Positions 13,501-24,330 of a stretch of 64,000 bases of DNA are shown piece by piece. The stretch covers positions 34,259,737 through 34,323,736 of the forward strand of contig CP154954.1 in NCBI GenBank assembly GCA_039621445.1, given 5' to 3'. The DNA is from Euglena gracilis. Its lineage: Eukaryota > Euglenida > Euglenophyceae > Euglenales. The position numbers and the translations under genes are program-made. Each line of letters starts with the position of its first letter. Within the stretch, counting starts at the first letter, position 1. The notes beneath the pieces were generated by a model, which saw nothing but the letters and a program-made list of their open reading frames with translations, was not told the origin of the DNA and searched no databases.

Positions 13501-15206
13501 CCTGGGCTGACATGATAAATGTCCCCTGTAATGGTCGAATGCACCAATCTAATTGTGCTCATTTCTTGCAACCAATATTCCCGCTGCATGGTTTTCTTAA
13601 CATTCAACCACGACAATCATGAAACAAAACGGGTCCCCTGACTTTGGTGGCCTCCTGGAACACCCATTCGGTTACTCGGAGTAAGGCCCAATTTGGTCCA
13701 TTTTTTACATGGTAACCTGGGCTGACCTGGTAAATGTCCCCCGGAATGGTCGAATGCATCAATCTAATTGTGCTCATTTATTGCAACCAATACTCCCGCT
13801 GCATGGTTTTCTTACCATTCAACCACGACAATCATGAAACCAACGGGTCCCCTGACTTTGGAGGCCTCCTGGAACACCCATTCGGTTACTCGGAGCAAGG
13901 CCCATTTTGGTCCATGTTTACGTGGTAACCTGGGCTGACCTGGTAAATGCCCCCGGAACGGTGGAATGCACCCATCTAAATGTGCTCATTTCTTGCAAAC
14001 AACATTCCCGCTGCATGTTTTTTTTACCATTAAACCACGACAATCATGAAACCAACGGGTCCCCTGACTTTGGAGGCCTCCTGGAACACCCATTCAGTTA
14101 CTCGGAATAATGCCCAACTTGGTCCGTTTTTACGTGGTAACCTGGGCTGACCTGGTAAGTGCCCCCGGAACGGTCGAATGCACCTATCTAAATGTGCTCA
14201 TTTCTTGCAACCAACATTCCCGCTGCATGCTTTTCCTACCATTAAACCACGACAATCATGAAACCAACGGGTTCCCTGACTTTGGAGGCCTCCTGGAACA
14301 CCCATTCGGTTACTCGGAGCAAGGCCCAATTTGGTCCATTTTTACGTGGTAACCTGGGCTGACCTGGTAAATGCCCCCGGAATGGTCGAATGCGCCCATC
14401 TAAATGTGCTCGTTTCTTGCAGCCAACATTCCCGCTGCATGTTTTTTTTACCATTTAAACACGACAATCATGAAACCAACGGGTCCCCTGACTTTGGAGG
14501 CCTCCTGGAACACCCATTCGGTTACTCGGAGCAAGGCCCAATTTGGTCCATGTTTACGTGGTAACCTGGGCTGACCTGGTAAATGCCCCCGGAACGGTCG
14601 AATGCACCAAACTAAATGTGCTCATTTCTTGCAACCAACATTCCCGCTGCATGTTTTTCTTACCATTAAACCACGGCAATCATGAAACCAACGGGTCCCC
14701 TGACTTTGTAGGCCTCCTGGAACACCCATTCGGTTACTCGGAGCAAGGCCCAATTTGGTCCATTTTTACGTGGTAACCTGGGCTGACCTGGTAAATGCCC
14801 CCGGAATGGTCGAATGCACCAGTCTAAATGTGCTCATTTCTTGCAACCTACATTCCCGCTGCATGTTTTTCTTACCATTAAACCACGACAATCATGAAAC
14901 CAATGGGTCCCCTGACTTTGGAGGCCTCCTGGAACACCCATTCGGTTACTCGGAGTAAGGCCCAATTTGGTCCATTTTTACATGGTAACCTGGGTTGACC
15001 TGGTAAATGTCCCCCGGAATGGTCGAATGCACCCATCTAAATGTGCTCATTTCTTGCAACCAACATTCCCGCTGCATGTTTTTCTTACCATTAAACCACG
15101 ACAATCATGAAACCAACGGGTCCCCTGACTTTGGAGGCCTCCTGGAACACCCATTCGGTTACTCGGAGCAAGGCCCATTTTGGTCCATGTTTACGTGGTA
15201 ACCTGG

Positions 15207-18200
15207 GCTGACCTGGTAAATGCCCCCGGAACGGTCGAATGCACCCATCTAAATGTGCTCATTTCTTGCAAACAACATTCCCGTTGAATGTGTTTCTTAC
15301 CATTCAACCACGACAATCATGAAACCAACGGGTCCCCTGACTTTGGAGGCCTCCTCCAACACCCATTCGGTTTCCCGGAGTAAGGCCCAATTTGGCCCAT
15401 TTTTACATGGTAACCTGGGCTGACCTGGTAAATGTCCCCCAGAATGGTCGAATGCACCCATCTAAATGTGCCCATTTCTTGCAACCAACATTCCCGATGC
15501 ATGGTTTTCTTACCACTAATCCAAGACAATCATGAAACCAACGGGTCCCCTGACTTTTGGAGGCCTCCTGGAACACCCATTCGGTTACTCGGAGTAAGGC
15601 CCAATTTGGTCCATTTTTACATGGTAACCTGGACTGACATGATAAATGTCCCCCGTAATGGTCGAATGCACCAATCTAATTGTGCTCATTTCTTGCAACC
15701 AATATTCCCGCTGCATGGTTTTCTTAACATTCAACCACGACAATCATGAAACCAACGGGTCCCCTGACTTTGGAGGCCTCCTGGAACACCCATTCGGTTA
15801 CTCGGAGTAAGGCCCAATTTGGTCCATTTTTTACATGGTAACCTGGGCTGACCAGGTAAATGTCCCCCGGAATGGTCGAATGCATCAATCTAATTGTGCT
15901 CATTTATTGCAACCAATATTCCCGCTGCATGGTTTTCTTACCATTCAACCACGACAATCATGAAACCAACGGGTCCCCTGACTTTGGAGGCCTCCTGGAA
16001 CACCCATTCGGTTACTTGGAGTAAGGCCCAATTTGGTCCATTTTTACATGGTAACCTGGGCTGACCTGGTAAATGTCCCCCGGAATGGTCGAATGCACCA
16101 ATCTAATTGTGCTCATTTCTTGCATCCAACATTCCAGCTGAATGGGTTTCTTAACACTAAACCACGACAATCATGAAACCAATGGGTCCCCTGACTTTGG
16201 AGGCCTCCTGGAACACCCACTCGGTTACTCGGAGTATGGCCCAATTTGGTCCATTTTTACATGGTAACCTGGGCTGACCTGGTAAATGTCCCCCGGAATG
16301 GTCGAATGCACCCATCTAAATGTGTTGATTTCTTTCAACCAACATTCCCGCTGCATGTTTTCCTTCCATTAAACCACGACAATCATGAAACCAGCGGGTA
16401 CCCTGACTTTGGAGGCCTCCTGGAACACCCATTCGGTTACTCGGAGTCAGGCCCAATTTGGTCCATTTTTATGTGGTAACCTGGGCTGACCTGGTAAATA
16501 TCCCCCGGAATGGTCGAAAGCACCCATCTAAATGTACTCATTTCTTGCAACCAACGTTCTCACTGCATGTGTTTCTTACCATTAAACCACGACACTCATG
16601 AAACCACCGGGTCCCCTGACTTTGGAGGCCTCCTGCAACACCCATTCGGTTACTCGGAGTAAGGCCCAATTTGGTCCATTTTTACGTGGTAACCTGGGCT
16701 GACCTGGTAAATGTCCCCCGGAATGGTCGAATGCACCAATCTAATTGTGCTCATTTCTTGCATCCAACATTCCAGCTGCATGGGTTTCTTAACACTAAAC
16801 CACGACAATCATGAAACCAACGGGTCCCCTGACTTTGGAGGCCTCCTGGAACACCCATTCGGTTACTTGGAGTAAGGCCCAATTTGGTCCATTTTTACAT
16901 GGTAACGTGGGCTGACCTGGTATATGTCCCCCGGAATGGTCGAATGCACCCATCTAAATGTGCTCATTTCTTGCAACCAACATCCTGCTGCATGTTTTTC
17001 TTACCATTAAACCACGACAATCATGAAACCAACGGGTCCCCTGACTTTGCAGGCCTCCTGGAACACCCATTCGGTTACTCGGAGTAAGGCCCAATTTGGT
17101 CTATTTTTACGTGGTAACCTGGGCTGACCTGGTAAATGTCCCCCGGAATGGTCGAATGCACCCATCTAAATGTGCTCAATTCGTGCACCAACATTCCTGC
17201 TGCATTTTTTTCTTACCATTAAACCACAATAATCATGAAACCAAAGGGTCCCCTGACTTTGAGGCCTCCTGGAGGCCCCCTGGAACACCCATTCGGTTAC
17301 TCGGAGTAAGGCCCAAGTTGGTCCATTTTTACACGGTAACCTGGGCTGACCTGATAAATGTCCCCCGGAATGGTCGAATGCGCCCATCTAAATGTGCTCA
17401 TTTCTTGCAACCAACATTCCCGCTGCATGTGCTTCTTACCGCTCAACCACGACAATCATGAAAACAGCGGGTCCCCTGACTTTGGAGGCCTCCTGGAACA
17501 CCCATTCGGTTACTCGGAGTAAGGCCCAACTTGGTCCATTTTTACATGGTAACCTGGGCTGACCTGGTAAATGTCCCCCGGAATGGTCGAATGCACCCAT
17601 ATAACTGTGCTCATTTCTTGCAACCAACATTCCCGCTGCATGTTTTTCTTACCATTAAACCACGAAAATCATGAAACCAACGGGTCCCCTGACTTTGGAG
17701 GCCTCCTGGAACACCCACTCGGTTACTCGGAGTAAGGCCCAACTTGGTCCATTTTTACATGGTAACCTGGCTGACCTGGTAAATGTCCTCCGGAATGGTC
17801 GAATTCACCCATCTAAATGTGCTGATTTCTTGCAACCAACATTCCCGCTGCATGTTTTTCTTACCATTAAAGCACGACAATCATGAAACCAGCGGGTCCC
17901 CTGACTTTGGAGGCCTCCTGGAACACCCATTCGGTTACTTGGAGTAAGGCCCAATTTGGTCCATTTTTACATGGTAACCTGGGCTGACCTGGTAAATGTC
18001 CCCCGGAATGGTCGAATGCACCCTTATAAATGTGCTCATTTCTTGCATCCAACATTTCAGCTGCATGGGTTTCCTAACACTAAACCACGACAATCATGAA
18101 ACCAATGGGTCCCCTGACTTTGGAGGCCTCCTGGAACACCCACTCGGTTACTCGGAGTATGGCCCAATTTGGTCCATTTTTACATGGTAACCTGGGCTGA

Positions 18201-21200
18201 CCTGGTAAATGTCCCCCGGAATGGTCGAATGCACCCATCTAAATGTGTTGATTTATTGCAACCAACATTCCCGCTGCATGTTTTCCTTCCATTAAACCAC
18301 GACAATCATGAAACCAGCGGGTACCCTGACTTTGGAGGCCTCCTGGAACACCCATTCGGTTACTCGGAGTCAGGCCCAATTTGGTCCATTTTTATGTGGT
18401 AACCTGGGCTGACCTGGTAAATATCCCCCGGAATGGTCGAATGCACCCATCTAAAGGTACTCATTTCTTGCAACCAACTTTCCCACTGCATGTGTTTCTT
18501 ACCATTAAACCACGACACTCATGAAACCAACGGGTCCCCTGACTTTGGAGGCCTCCTGCAACACCCATTCGGTTACTCGGAGTAAGGCCCAATTTGGTCC
18601 ATTTTTACGTGGTAACCTGGGCTGACCTGGTAAATGTCCCCCGGAATGGTCGAATGCACCAATCTAATTGTGCTCATTTCTTGCATCCAACATTCCAGCT
18701 GCATGGGTTTCTTAACACTAAACCACGACAATCATGAAACCAACGGGTCCCCTGACTTTGGAGGCCTCCTGGAACACCCATTCGGTTACTCGGAGTAAGG
18801 CCCAATTTGGTCCATTTTTACATGGTAACGTGGGCTGACCTGGTAAATGTCCCCCGGAATGGTCGAATGCACCCATCTAAGTGTGCTCATTTCTTGCAAC
18901 CAACATTCCTGCTGCATGTTTTTCTTACCATTAAACCACGACAATCATGAAACCAACGGGTCCCCTGACTTTGGAGGCCTCCTGGAACACCCATTCGGTT
19001 ACTCGGAGTAAGGCCCAATTTGGTCCATTTTTACGTGGTAACCTGGGCTGACTTGGTAAATGTCCCCGGAATGGTCGAATGCACCCATCTAAATGTGCTC
19101 ATTTCTTGCAACCAACATTCCCGCTGCATGTTTTTCTTACCATTGAACCACAATAATCATGAAACCAAAGGGTCCCCTGACTTTGAGGCCTCCTGGAGGC
19201 CCCCTGGAACACCCATTCGGTTACTCGGAGTAAGGCCCAAGTTGGTCCATTTTTACATTGTAACCTGGGCTGACCTGATAAATGTCCCCCGGAATGGTCG
19301 AATGCGCCCATCTAAATGTGCTCATTTCTTGCAACCAACATTCCCGCTGCATGTGCTTCTTACCGCTCAACCACGACAATCATGAAAACAGCGGGTCCCC
19401 TGACTTTGGAGGTCTCCTGGAACACCCATTCGGTTACTCGGAGTAAGGCCCAACTTGGTCCATTTTTACATGGTAACCTGGGCTGACATGGTAAATGTCC
19501 CCCGGAATGGTCGAATGCACCCATATAACTGTGCTCATTTCTTGCAACCAACATTCCCGCTGCATGTTTTTCTTACCATTAAACCACGAAAATCATGAAA
19601 CCAACGGGTCCCCTGACTTTGGAGGCCTCATGGAACACCCACTCGGTTACTCGGAGTAAGGCCCAATTTGGTCCATTTTTACATGGTAACCTGGCTGACC
19701 TGGTAAATGTCCTCCGGAATGGTCGAATTCACCCATCTAAATGTGCTGATTTCTTGCAACCAACATTCCCGCTGCATGTTTTTCTTACCATTAAAGCACG
19801 ACAATCATGAAACCAGCGGGTCCCCTGACTTTGGAGGCCTCCTGGAACACCCATTCGGTTACTCGGAGTCAGGCCCAATTTGGTCCATTTTTACGTGGTA
19901 ACCTGGGCTGACCTGGTAAGTGTCCCCCGGAATGGTCGAACGCACCCAACTAAATGCGCTCATTTCTTGCAACCAACATTCCCGCTGCATGTGTTTCTTA
20001 CCATTCAACCACGACAATCATGAAACCAACGGGTCCCCTGACTTTGGAGGCCTCCTCCAACACCCATTCGGTTTCCCGGAGTAAGGCCCAATTTGGCCCA
20101 TTTTTACATGGTAACCTGGGCTGACCTGGTAAATGTCCCCCAGAATGGTCGAATGCACCCACCTAATTGTGCTCATTTCTTGCAACTAATATTCCCGATG
20201 CATGGTTTTCTTACCACTAATCCAAGACAATCATGAAACCAACGGGTCCCCTGACTTTTGGAGGCCTCCTGGAACACCCATTCGGTTACTCGGAGTAAGG
20301 CCCAATATGGTCGGTAACCTGGGCTGACCTGGTAAATGTCCCCCGGAATGGTCGAATGAATCAATCTAATTGTGCTCATTTCTTGCAACCAATATTCCCG
20401 CTGCATGGTTTTCTTAACATTCAACCACGACAATCATGAAACCAACGGGTCCCCTGACTTTGGAGGCCTCCTGGAACACCCATTCGGTTACTTGGAGTAA
20501 GGCCCAATTTGGTCCATTTTTACATGGTAACCTGGGCTGACCTGGTAAATGTCCCCCGGAATGGTCGAATGCACCAATCTAATTGTGCTCATTTCTTGCA
20601 TACAACATTCCAGCTGCATGGGTTTCTTAACACTAAACCACGACAATCGTGAAACCAACGGGTCCCCTGACTTTGGAGGCCTCCTGGAACACCCACTCGG
20701 TTACTCGGAGTATGGCCCAATTTGGTCCATTTTTACATGGTAACCTGGGCTGACCTGGTAAATGTCCCCCGGAATGGTCGAATGCACCCATCTAAATGTG
20801 TTGATTTCTTGCAACCAACATTCCCGCTGCATGATTTCCTTCCATTAAACCACGACAATCATGAAACCAGCGGGTACCCTGACTTTGGAGGCCTCCTGGA
20901 ACACCCATTCGGTTACTCGGAGTCAGGCCCAATTTGGTCCATTTTTATGTGGTAACCTGGGCTGACCTGGTAAATATCCCCCGGAATGGTCGAATGCACC
21001 CATCTAAATGTACTCATTTCTTGGAACCAACTTTCCCACTGCATGTGTTTCTTACCATTAAACCACGACACTCATGAAACCACCGGGTCCCCTGGCTTTG
21101 GAGGCCTCCTACAACACCCATTCGGTTACTCGGAGTAAGGCCCAATTTTGTCCATTTTTACGTGGTAACCTGGGCTGACCTGGTAAATGTCCCCCGGAAT

Positions 21201-21636
21201 GGTCGAATGCACCCATCTAAATGTGCTCACTTCTTGCAACCAATATTCCCGCTGCATGGTTTTCTTACCATTAAACCACGACAATCATGAAACCAACGGG
21301 TTCCCTGACTTTGGAGGCCTCCATCAACACCCACTCGGTTACTCGGAGTAAGGCCCAATTTGGTCCATTTTTACATGGTAACCTTGGCTGACCTGATAAA
21401 TGTCCCCCGGAATGGTCGAATGCACCCATCTAAATGTGCTCATTACATGCAACCAACATTCCCGCTGCATGTTTTTCTTACCATTAAAGCACGACAATCA
21501 TGAAACCAATGGGTCCCCTGACTTTGGAGGCCTCCTGGAACACCCATTCGGTTACTCGGAGTAAGGCCCAATTTGGTCCATTTTTGCATGGTAACCTGGG
21601 CTGACCTGGTAAATGTCCCCCGGAATGGTCGAATGC
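15207..21636 (+). repeat. Third satellite subfamily zone, forward
   Basis: These monomers carry variants not common upstream, such as CTAATTGTGCTC, TTGCATCCAACATTCCAGC, GGGTTTCTTAACACTAAACC and CCACTCGGTTACTCGGAGTATGG. Most are close to 213 bp. One monomer near 20308 lacks about 20 bp, so that CCCAATATGGTC runs straight into GGTAACCTGGGC. One near 17265 and its duplicate near 19190 have an internal duplication of GGCCTCCTGG-type sequence. The block ends abruptly at 21636, inside a monomer, where the LTR begins. Confidence 0.93.
16246..19874 (+). repeat. 9-mer higher-order repeat, about 1.92 kb, two copies plus partial third
   Basis: The interval from 16246 to about 17935 matches 18169 to about 19860 monomer by monomer with an offset of 1923-1924 bp. 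Shared markers are the shortened GTTTTCCTTCCATTAAACC, GGTACCCTGAC, CGGAGTCAGG, CGACACTCATG, the doubled GGCCTCCTGGAGGCCCCC and ACCCATATAACTG. A third partial copy begins near 20720 and is cut off by the retroelement at 21637. Confidence 0.85.
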
Positions 21637-21640
21637 TGTG

Positions 21641-21775
21641 TACCAGGTAGCCGTAAGGCCATGGTACTGTGTATGTAGGTATAAGCCTACGGCCAGATAT
21701 AGCTCTGAGCCCCATACACAGTACTACGCTAGGTGGTATTCCTAGAGATGGCCAACGGCCTGAATTAGGAATACC
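21641..21775 (+). other. Nested stem-loops at the start of the LTR, copy 1
   Basis: Three consecutive strong inverted repeats occupy about 135 bp. GTACCA/TGGTAC encloses GCC-GTAA-GGC. ACTGTGTATG (21666-21675) pairs perfectly with CATACACAGT (21714-21723) and encloses TAGG...CCTA. GGTATTCCTA (21735-21744) pairs perfectly with TAGGAATACC (21766-21775) and encloses GGCC-AAC-GGCC. Folding of the transcript or of single-stranded cDNA is expected. The function is unknown; packaging, translation control or termination are possible. Confidence 0.75.
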
Positions 21776-21951
21776 TAACCCTTATTATGGTTGTCCTCTC
21801 CACAGGTGGTATTTGTATTCTTATTTTCTTCTTCACTTGAATATCAAGTTTGATTTGTTTCATTTGAAGTCCGAAACGGACAGCCAAGTCACTTGGCATT
21901 TTCTTTGTGTAGCCCATAGGGCTTCTCCACCTGCCTTGTAAGCCCAAAGGC

Positions 21952-21957
21952 AATAAA
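21952..21957 (+). promoter_or_regulatory. Polyadenylation signal AATAAA in LTR, copy 1
   Basis: AATAAA occurs in the context GGCAATAAAAACTAATAG, 106 bp before the proposed LTR end, where the R region of an LTR is expected. A T-rich stretch (GATTTTCTTTTTTGTTAC) follows within 30 bp, consistent with a downstream element. Confidence 0.5.
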
Positions 21958-22065
21958 AACTAATAGTTAAAAGATTTTCTTTTTTGTTACTCTCCTGTTT
22001 CTGTTCCCACGGGAGGGTGTAAGTAGGCCGACAGGCAGTGGGAATAGAGTCAGGGGACGTACACT

Positions 22066-22075
22066 TGGTAGCAGA
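22066..22075 (+). other. Primer-binding site for initiator tRNA-Met, copy 1
   Basis: TGGTAGCAGA is complementary to the 3' end of initiator methionine tRNA of the type found in animals. The match continues poorly after ten bases (TTAGG instead of GG...). Its position two bases after a TG...CA segment is the expected one and is the main reason for calling the preceding sequence an LTR. Confidence 0.6.
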
Positions 22076-22391
22076 TTAGGTTTCTTTCCCACGCCCCTTC
22101 TTCCCCCCATCTTAACAGGTGACTTCAAACAGTGAGTGGTGCTGAGCCTATAGGCCACAAAGCATCCACGAGCTGTCTGGAGCCAACTTCGAAGCACAGG
22201 TACAAGCTTCAGGAGGCTCTCGGCAGTATACACTGCCACATCCTTCTAATTTTGTTCCTTTGCTTACTTTTTGGGGTTTCTTGTGCTTGTCTCTGCAAAT
22301 AAATAAAAATATACAGAGCTCAAGCACCAACACATCAAAAGCTTTGATTAGTTCTTTGAGAAAGTCTGATGAAGATTTGGTGCAGGAGTAT

Positions 22392-23953
22392 ATGCTCCAA
22401 CCCAGGTGTGTGGCCCTATATGGGGCAACTCCCAGCTCAATTGAGCATCCCCCCACCCCAGTGGTTTCCAGCTCTATTGAGCATCCCCCCACCCCAGTTT
22501 TCAGCTCTATTGAGCATCCCCTTACCATAATTTTCAGCTCTACCGAGCATTCACCCACCCCGCTTTCCAGCTCTATAAGCTCTGTCGAGCATTCCCCCCA
22601 CCCCGTTTTCCAGCTCTATCGAGCATTCCCCCCACAGCTCTATCGAGCAACCCCCCACCCAATGGGTGCCATACCAAACGGTGTCCAGCTCTATCGAGCA
22701 TCCCCCCACAGTGGCCAGCTCTATCGAGCAATTACCTCCAACCTCCAGCTCCATAGAGCATTCCCCCACCGTTCCCAGCTCTATCGAGCATTCCAACACC
22801 CAAAAGGTGCAACCCCTGACGGTATCAAGCTCCATCGAGCATCTCCCCACTCAGGAGTTTCCACACCTAACGGTGTTTGATTTAGGCGATAACCCCGCTG
22901 CTCAATGGGTGCAACGCCTATCGGCGAGGTGGCTCTATCGAGCAACCCATCGCCCAGTGTGACTGTCAACCTTTGCTGCAAAGTCAGGCACCTTGTGGTA
23001 ATTCTCTGCATCAGGATGTGGCAACGGTGCCTACAGGCACAATTGGCAAACAACCCACTGATGTGGTTTACCGCATGCTGCCAAAGGAGGCATTTTTGCA
23101 CATGCAACATAGTTTGCAAAAGTTGATTACAAAAGTGGAGCCAATAACGGCACTTTCTGGGCACAAAAATCCTGATATGGGAGCTTTTGTTACGTTGGAG
23201 CAGTTAAGTGCATTCCAGGAAGCGCAACAGCTCATCATGCAACTGAGCCGTGAATCAGCAAATTTTCACCATATGCACACCCAACGTGGTGAAGGTTTCG
23301 CTTCCAGCACTTATGTGCAGCAATTGGAGGAAAGACTTTCCCGGTTGGAGCGAAACTCATGCAGGTGTGGTGAAAATTCTGCTGAACTAACAAGTTTTTA
23401 CGCCCATATCGCGAATATCGCAAGCAGGCAGGATGCTTTCCACCAACGGTGGCAGAATAATATTGTGGACATCCAAACCGCAATTGCGGAGTTGAAGAAC
23501 CGCAATGCGGTCGCCGACCCATTGACTTTGGGTCAAAACCGGGTCGAAAAAGTCGAAAAAATCGAAAAAAAAATTTTTGCCCGAAACGATGTTTTTTGGC
23601 CTCCAGCACCCGGAAAAACTGTTTTTGAGCCGAAAATGAGCGTTTTTCGACCCGCCAGAGCCCCGTTTTGGGCCGCCGACCCAATGACTTTGGGTCAAAC
23701 CCGGGTCAAAAAAATCGAAAAAAATCGAAAAAAATTTTTTGCCCGAAACGATGTTTTTTGGCCTCCCGGACCCGGAAAAACTGTTTTTGAGCCGAAAACG
23801 AGCGTTTTTCGACCCGCCAGCGCCCCGTTTTGGGCCGCCGACCCATTGACTTTGGGTCAAAACCGGGTCGAAAAAGTCGAAAAAAAACGAAAAAAATTTT
23901 TTTGCCCGAAACGATGTTTTTTGGCCTCCCGGACCCGGAAAAACTGTTTTTGA
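22392..23953 (+). pseudogene. Retroelement gag-position ORF, copy 1, two frameshifts
   Basis: The first in-frame ATG is at 22392; the frame is open further upstream to 22260 without an ATG. The N-terminal part is a degenerate SSIEHPPTP repeat. A C6 run at 22594-22599 marks a switch of the repeat into the next frame. A second break is an extra G at 22931-22932 (GAGGTGGCTC, where copy 2 has GAGGTGCTC). After it the frame is open to 23953, with a glutamine- and leucine-rich, coiled-coil-like segment (roughly nt 23315-23505) and then translated 161-bp repeats. The position directly after the primer site suggests a gag-like structural protein. No zinc knuckle or enzyme motif is visible and no family is recognised. 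Confidence 0.5.
22435..22840 (+). repeat. GCTC-TATC-GAGC minisatellite encoding SSIEH, copy 1
   Basis: Twelve copies of a 12-nt mini-palindrome of the form GCTC-NNNN-GAGC (mostly loop TATC or TATT) are separated by C-rich spacers, with spacing of about 24-50 bp. A thirteenth copy lies at 22932-22943. In the coding frame each gives SSIEH or SSIEQ followed by PPT-like residues. The spacers themselves contain further small hairpins such as ACCC-AAT-GGGT and ACACC-TAAC-GGTGT. Confidence 0.85.
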
Positions 23954-24330
23954 GCCGAAAACGAGCGTTTTTCGACCCGCCAGCGCCCCGTTTTGGGCCG
24001 CCGACCCATTGACTTTGGGTCAAAACCGGGTCGAAAAGGTCGAAAAAAATCGAAAAAAATTTTTTTTGCCCGAAACGATGTTTTTTTGGCCTCCCGGACC
24101 CAGAAAAAACTGTTTTTGAGCCGAAAACGAGCGTTTTTCGACCCGCCAGCGCCCCGTTTTGGGCCGCCGACCCATTGATTTTGGGTCAAAACCGGGTCGA
24201 AAAAGTCGAAAAAAATCGAAAAATATTTTGCCCGAAACGATGTTTTTTGGGCTCCCGACCCGGAAAAACTGTTTTTGAGCCGAAACGAGCGTTTTCGACC
24301 CGCCAGCGCCACGTTTTGGGCCGCCGACCC
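23516..24330 (+). repeat. 161-bp tandem repeat array, copy 1 (five units)
   Basis: Units start at GACCCATTGACTTTGGGTC at about 23516, 23679, 23840, 24003 and 24169, with lengths of 157-166 bp. Each unit has GGGTCGAAAAAGTCGAAAAA, an A/T homopolymer run, GCCCGAAACGATG, GTTTTTGAGCCGAAAACGAG and CGACCCGCCAGCGCCCCG. Length differences come mostly from the A and T runs. The first unit is in frame with the preceding ORF; later units lose phase. Confidence 0.93.

Larger units (their letters stand above)
2747..15206 (+). repeat. 212-bp satellite subfamily zone
   Basis: Most monomers in this zone share linked changes: GTAAATGTCCCCC becomes GTAAATGCCCCC (one base shorter, giving a 212-bp period), GGAATGGTC often becomes GGAACGGTC, TTTACATGG becomes TTTACGTGG, and CGGAGTAAGG becomes CGGAGCAAGG. 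The last change removes a TAA, so a reading frame of about 77 codons recurs every 212 bp and overlaps the next one. Canonical 213-bp monomers are interspersed, for example around 3830-4870 and 11160-11400. Linked variants of this kind indicate amplification of one founder rather than independent mutation. Confidence 0.93.
21637..22063 (+). repeat. Candidate 5' long terminal repeat, copy 1
   Basis: The region starts TGTGTAC and ends GTACA, giving the usual TG...CA ends with short inverted termini. An AATAAA lies 106 bp before the end and a primer-binding site follows two bases after the end. The length of 427 bp is normal for an LTR. The assignment is inferred from these signals because no matching 3' LTR exists in the window to prove it. 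Confidence 0.6.
21637..24330 (+). mobile_element. Damaged LTR retroelement, copy 1 (5' part only)
   Basis: The sequence leaves the satellite at GGTCGAATGC and enters an LTR-like region starting TGTGTACC. Reading rightwards there is a polyadenylation signal, a candidate LTR end, a primer-binding site, an open region with a peptide repeat, and five 161-bp tandem repeats. No protease, reverse transcriptase, RNase H or integrase sequence and no second LTR are present, so this is a nonautonomous or truncated element. The 3' end is the duplication junction rather than a natural terminus. No target-site duplication can be identified. The class (Copia, Gypsy or a nonautonomous type) cannot be told. 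Confidence 0.72.

Noticed and set aside
2753-15206. Dozens of plus-strand frames of about 77 codons (EHPFGYSEQGP type) as a tandem gene family
   Set aside because: They repeat with the satellite period, start mostly at non-ATG codons, overlap their neighbours, exist equally in mirrored frames on the minus strand, and have no start, splice or polyadenylation context.
22366-22372. Hammerhead ribozyme core CTGATGA in the retroelement
   Set aside because: No GAAA box and cleavage triplet at proper distance with pairing stems could be found; it lies in the open reading frame.
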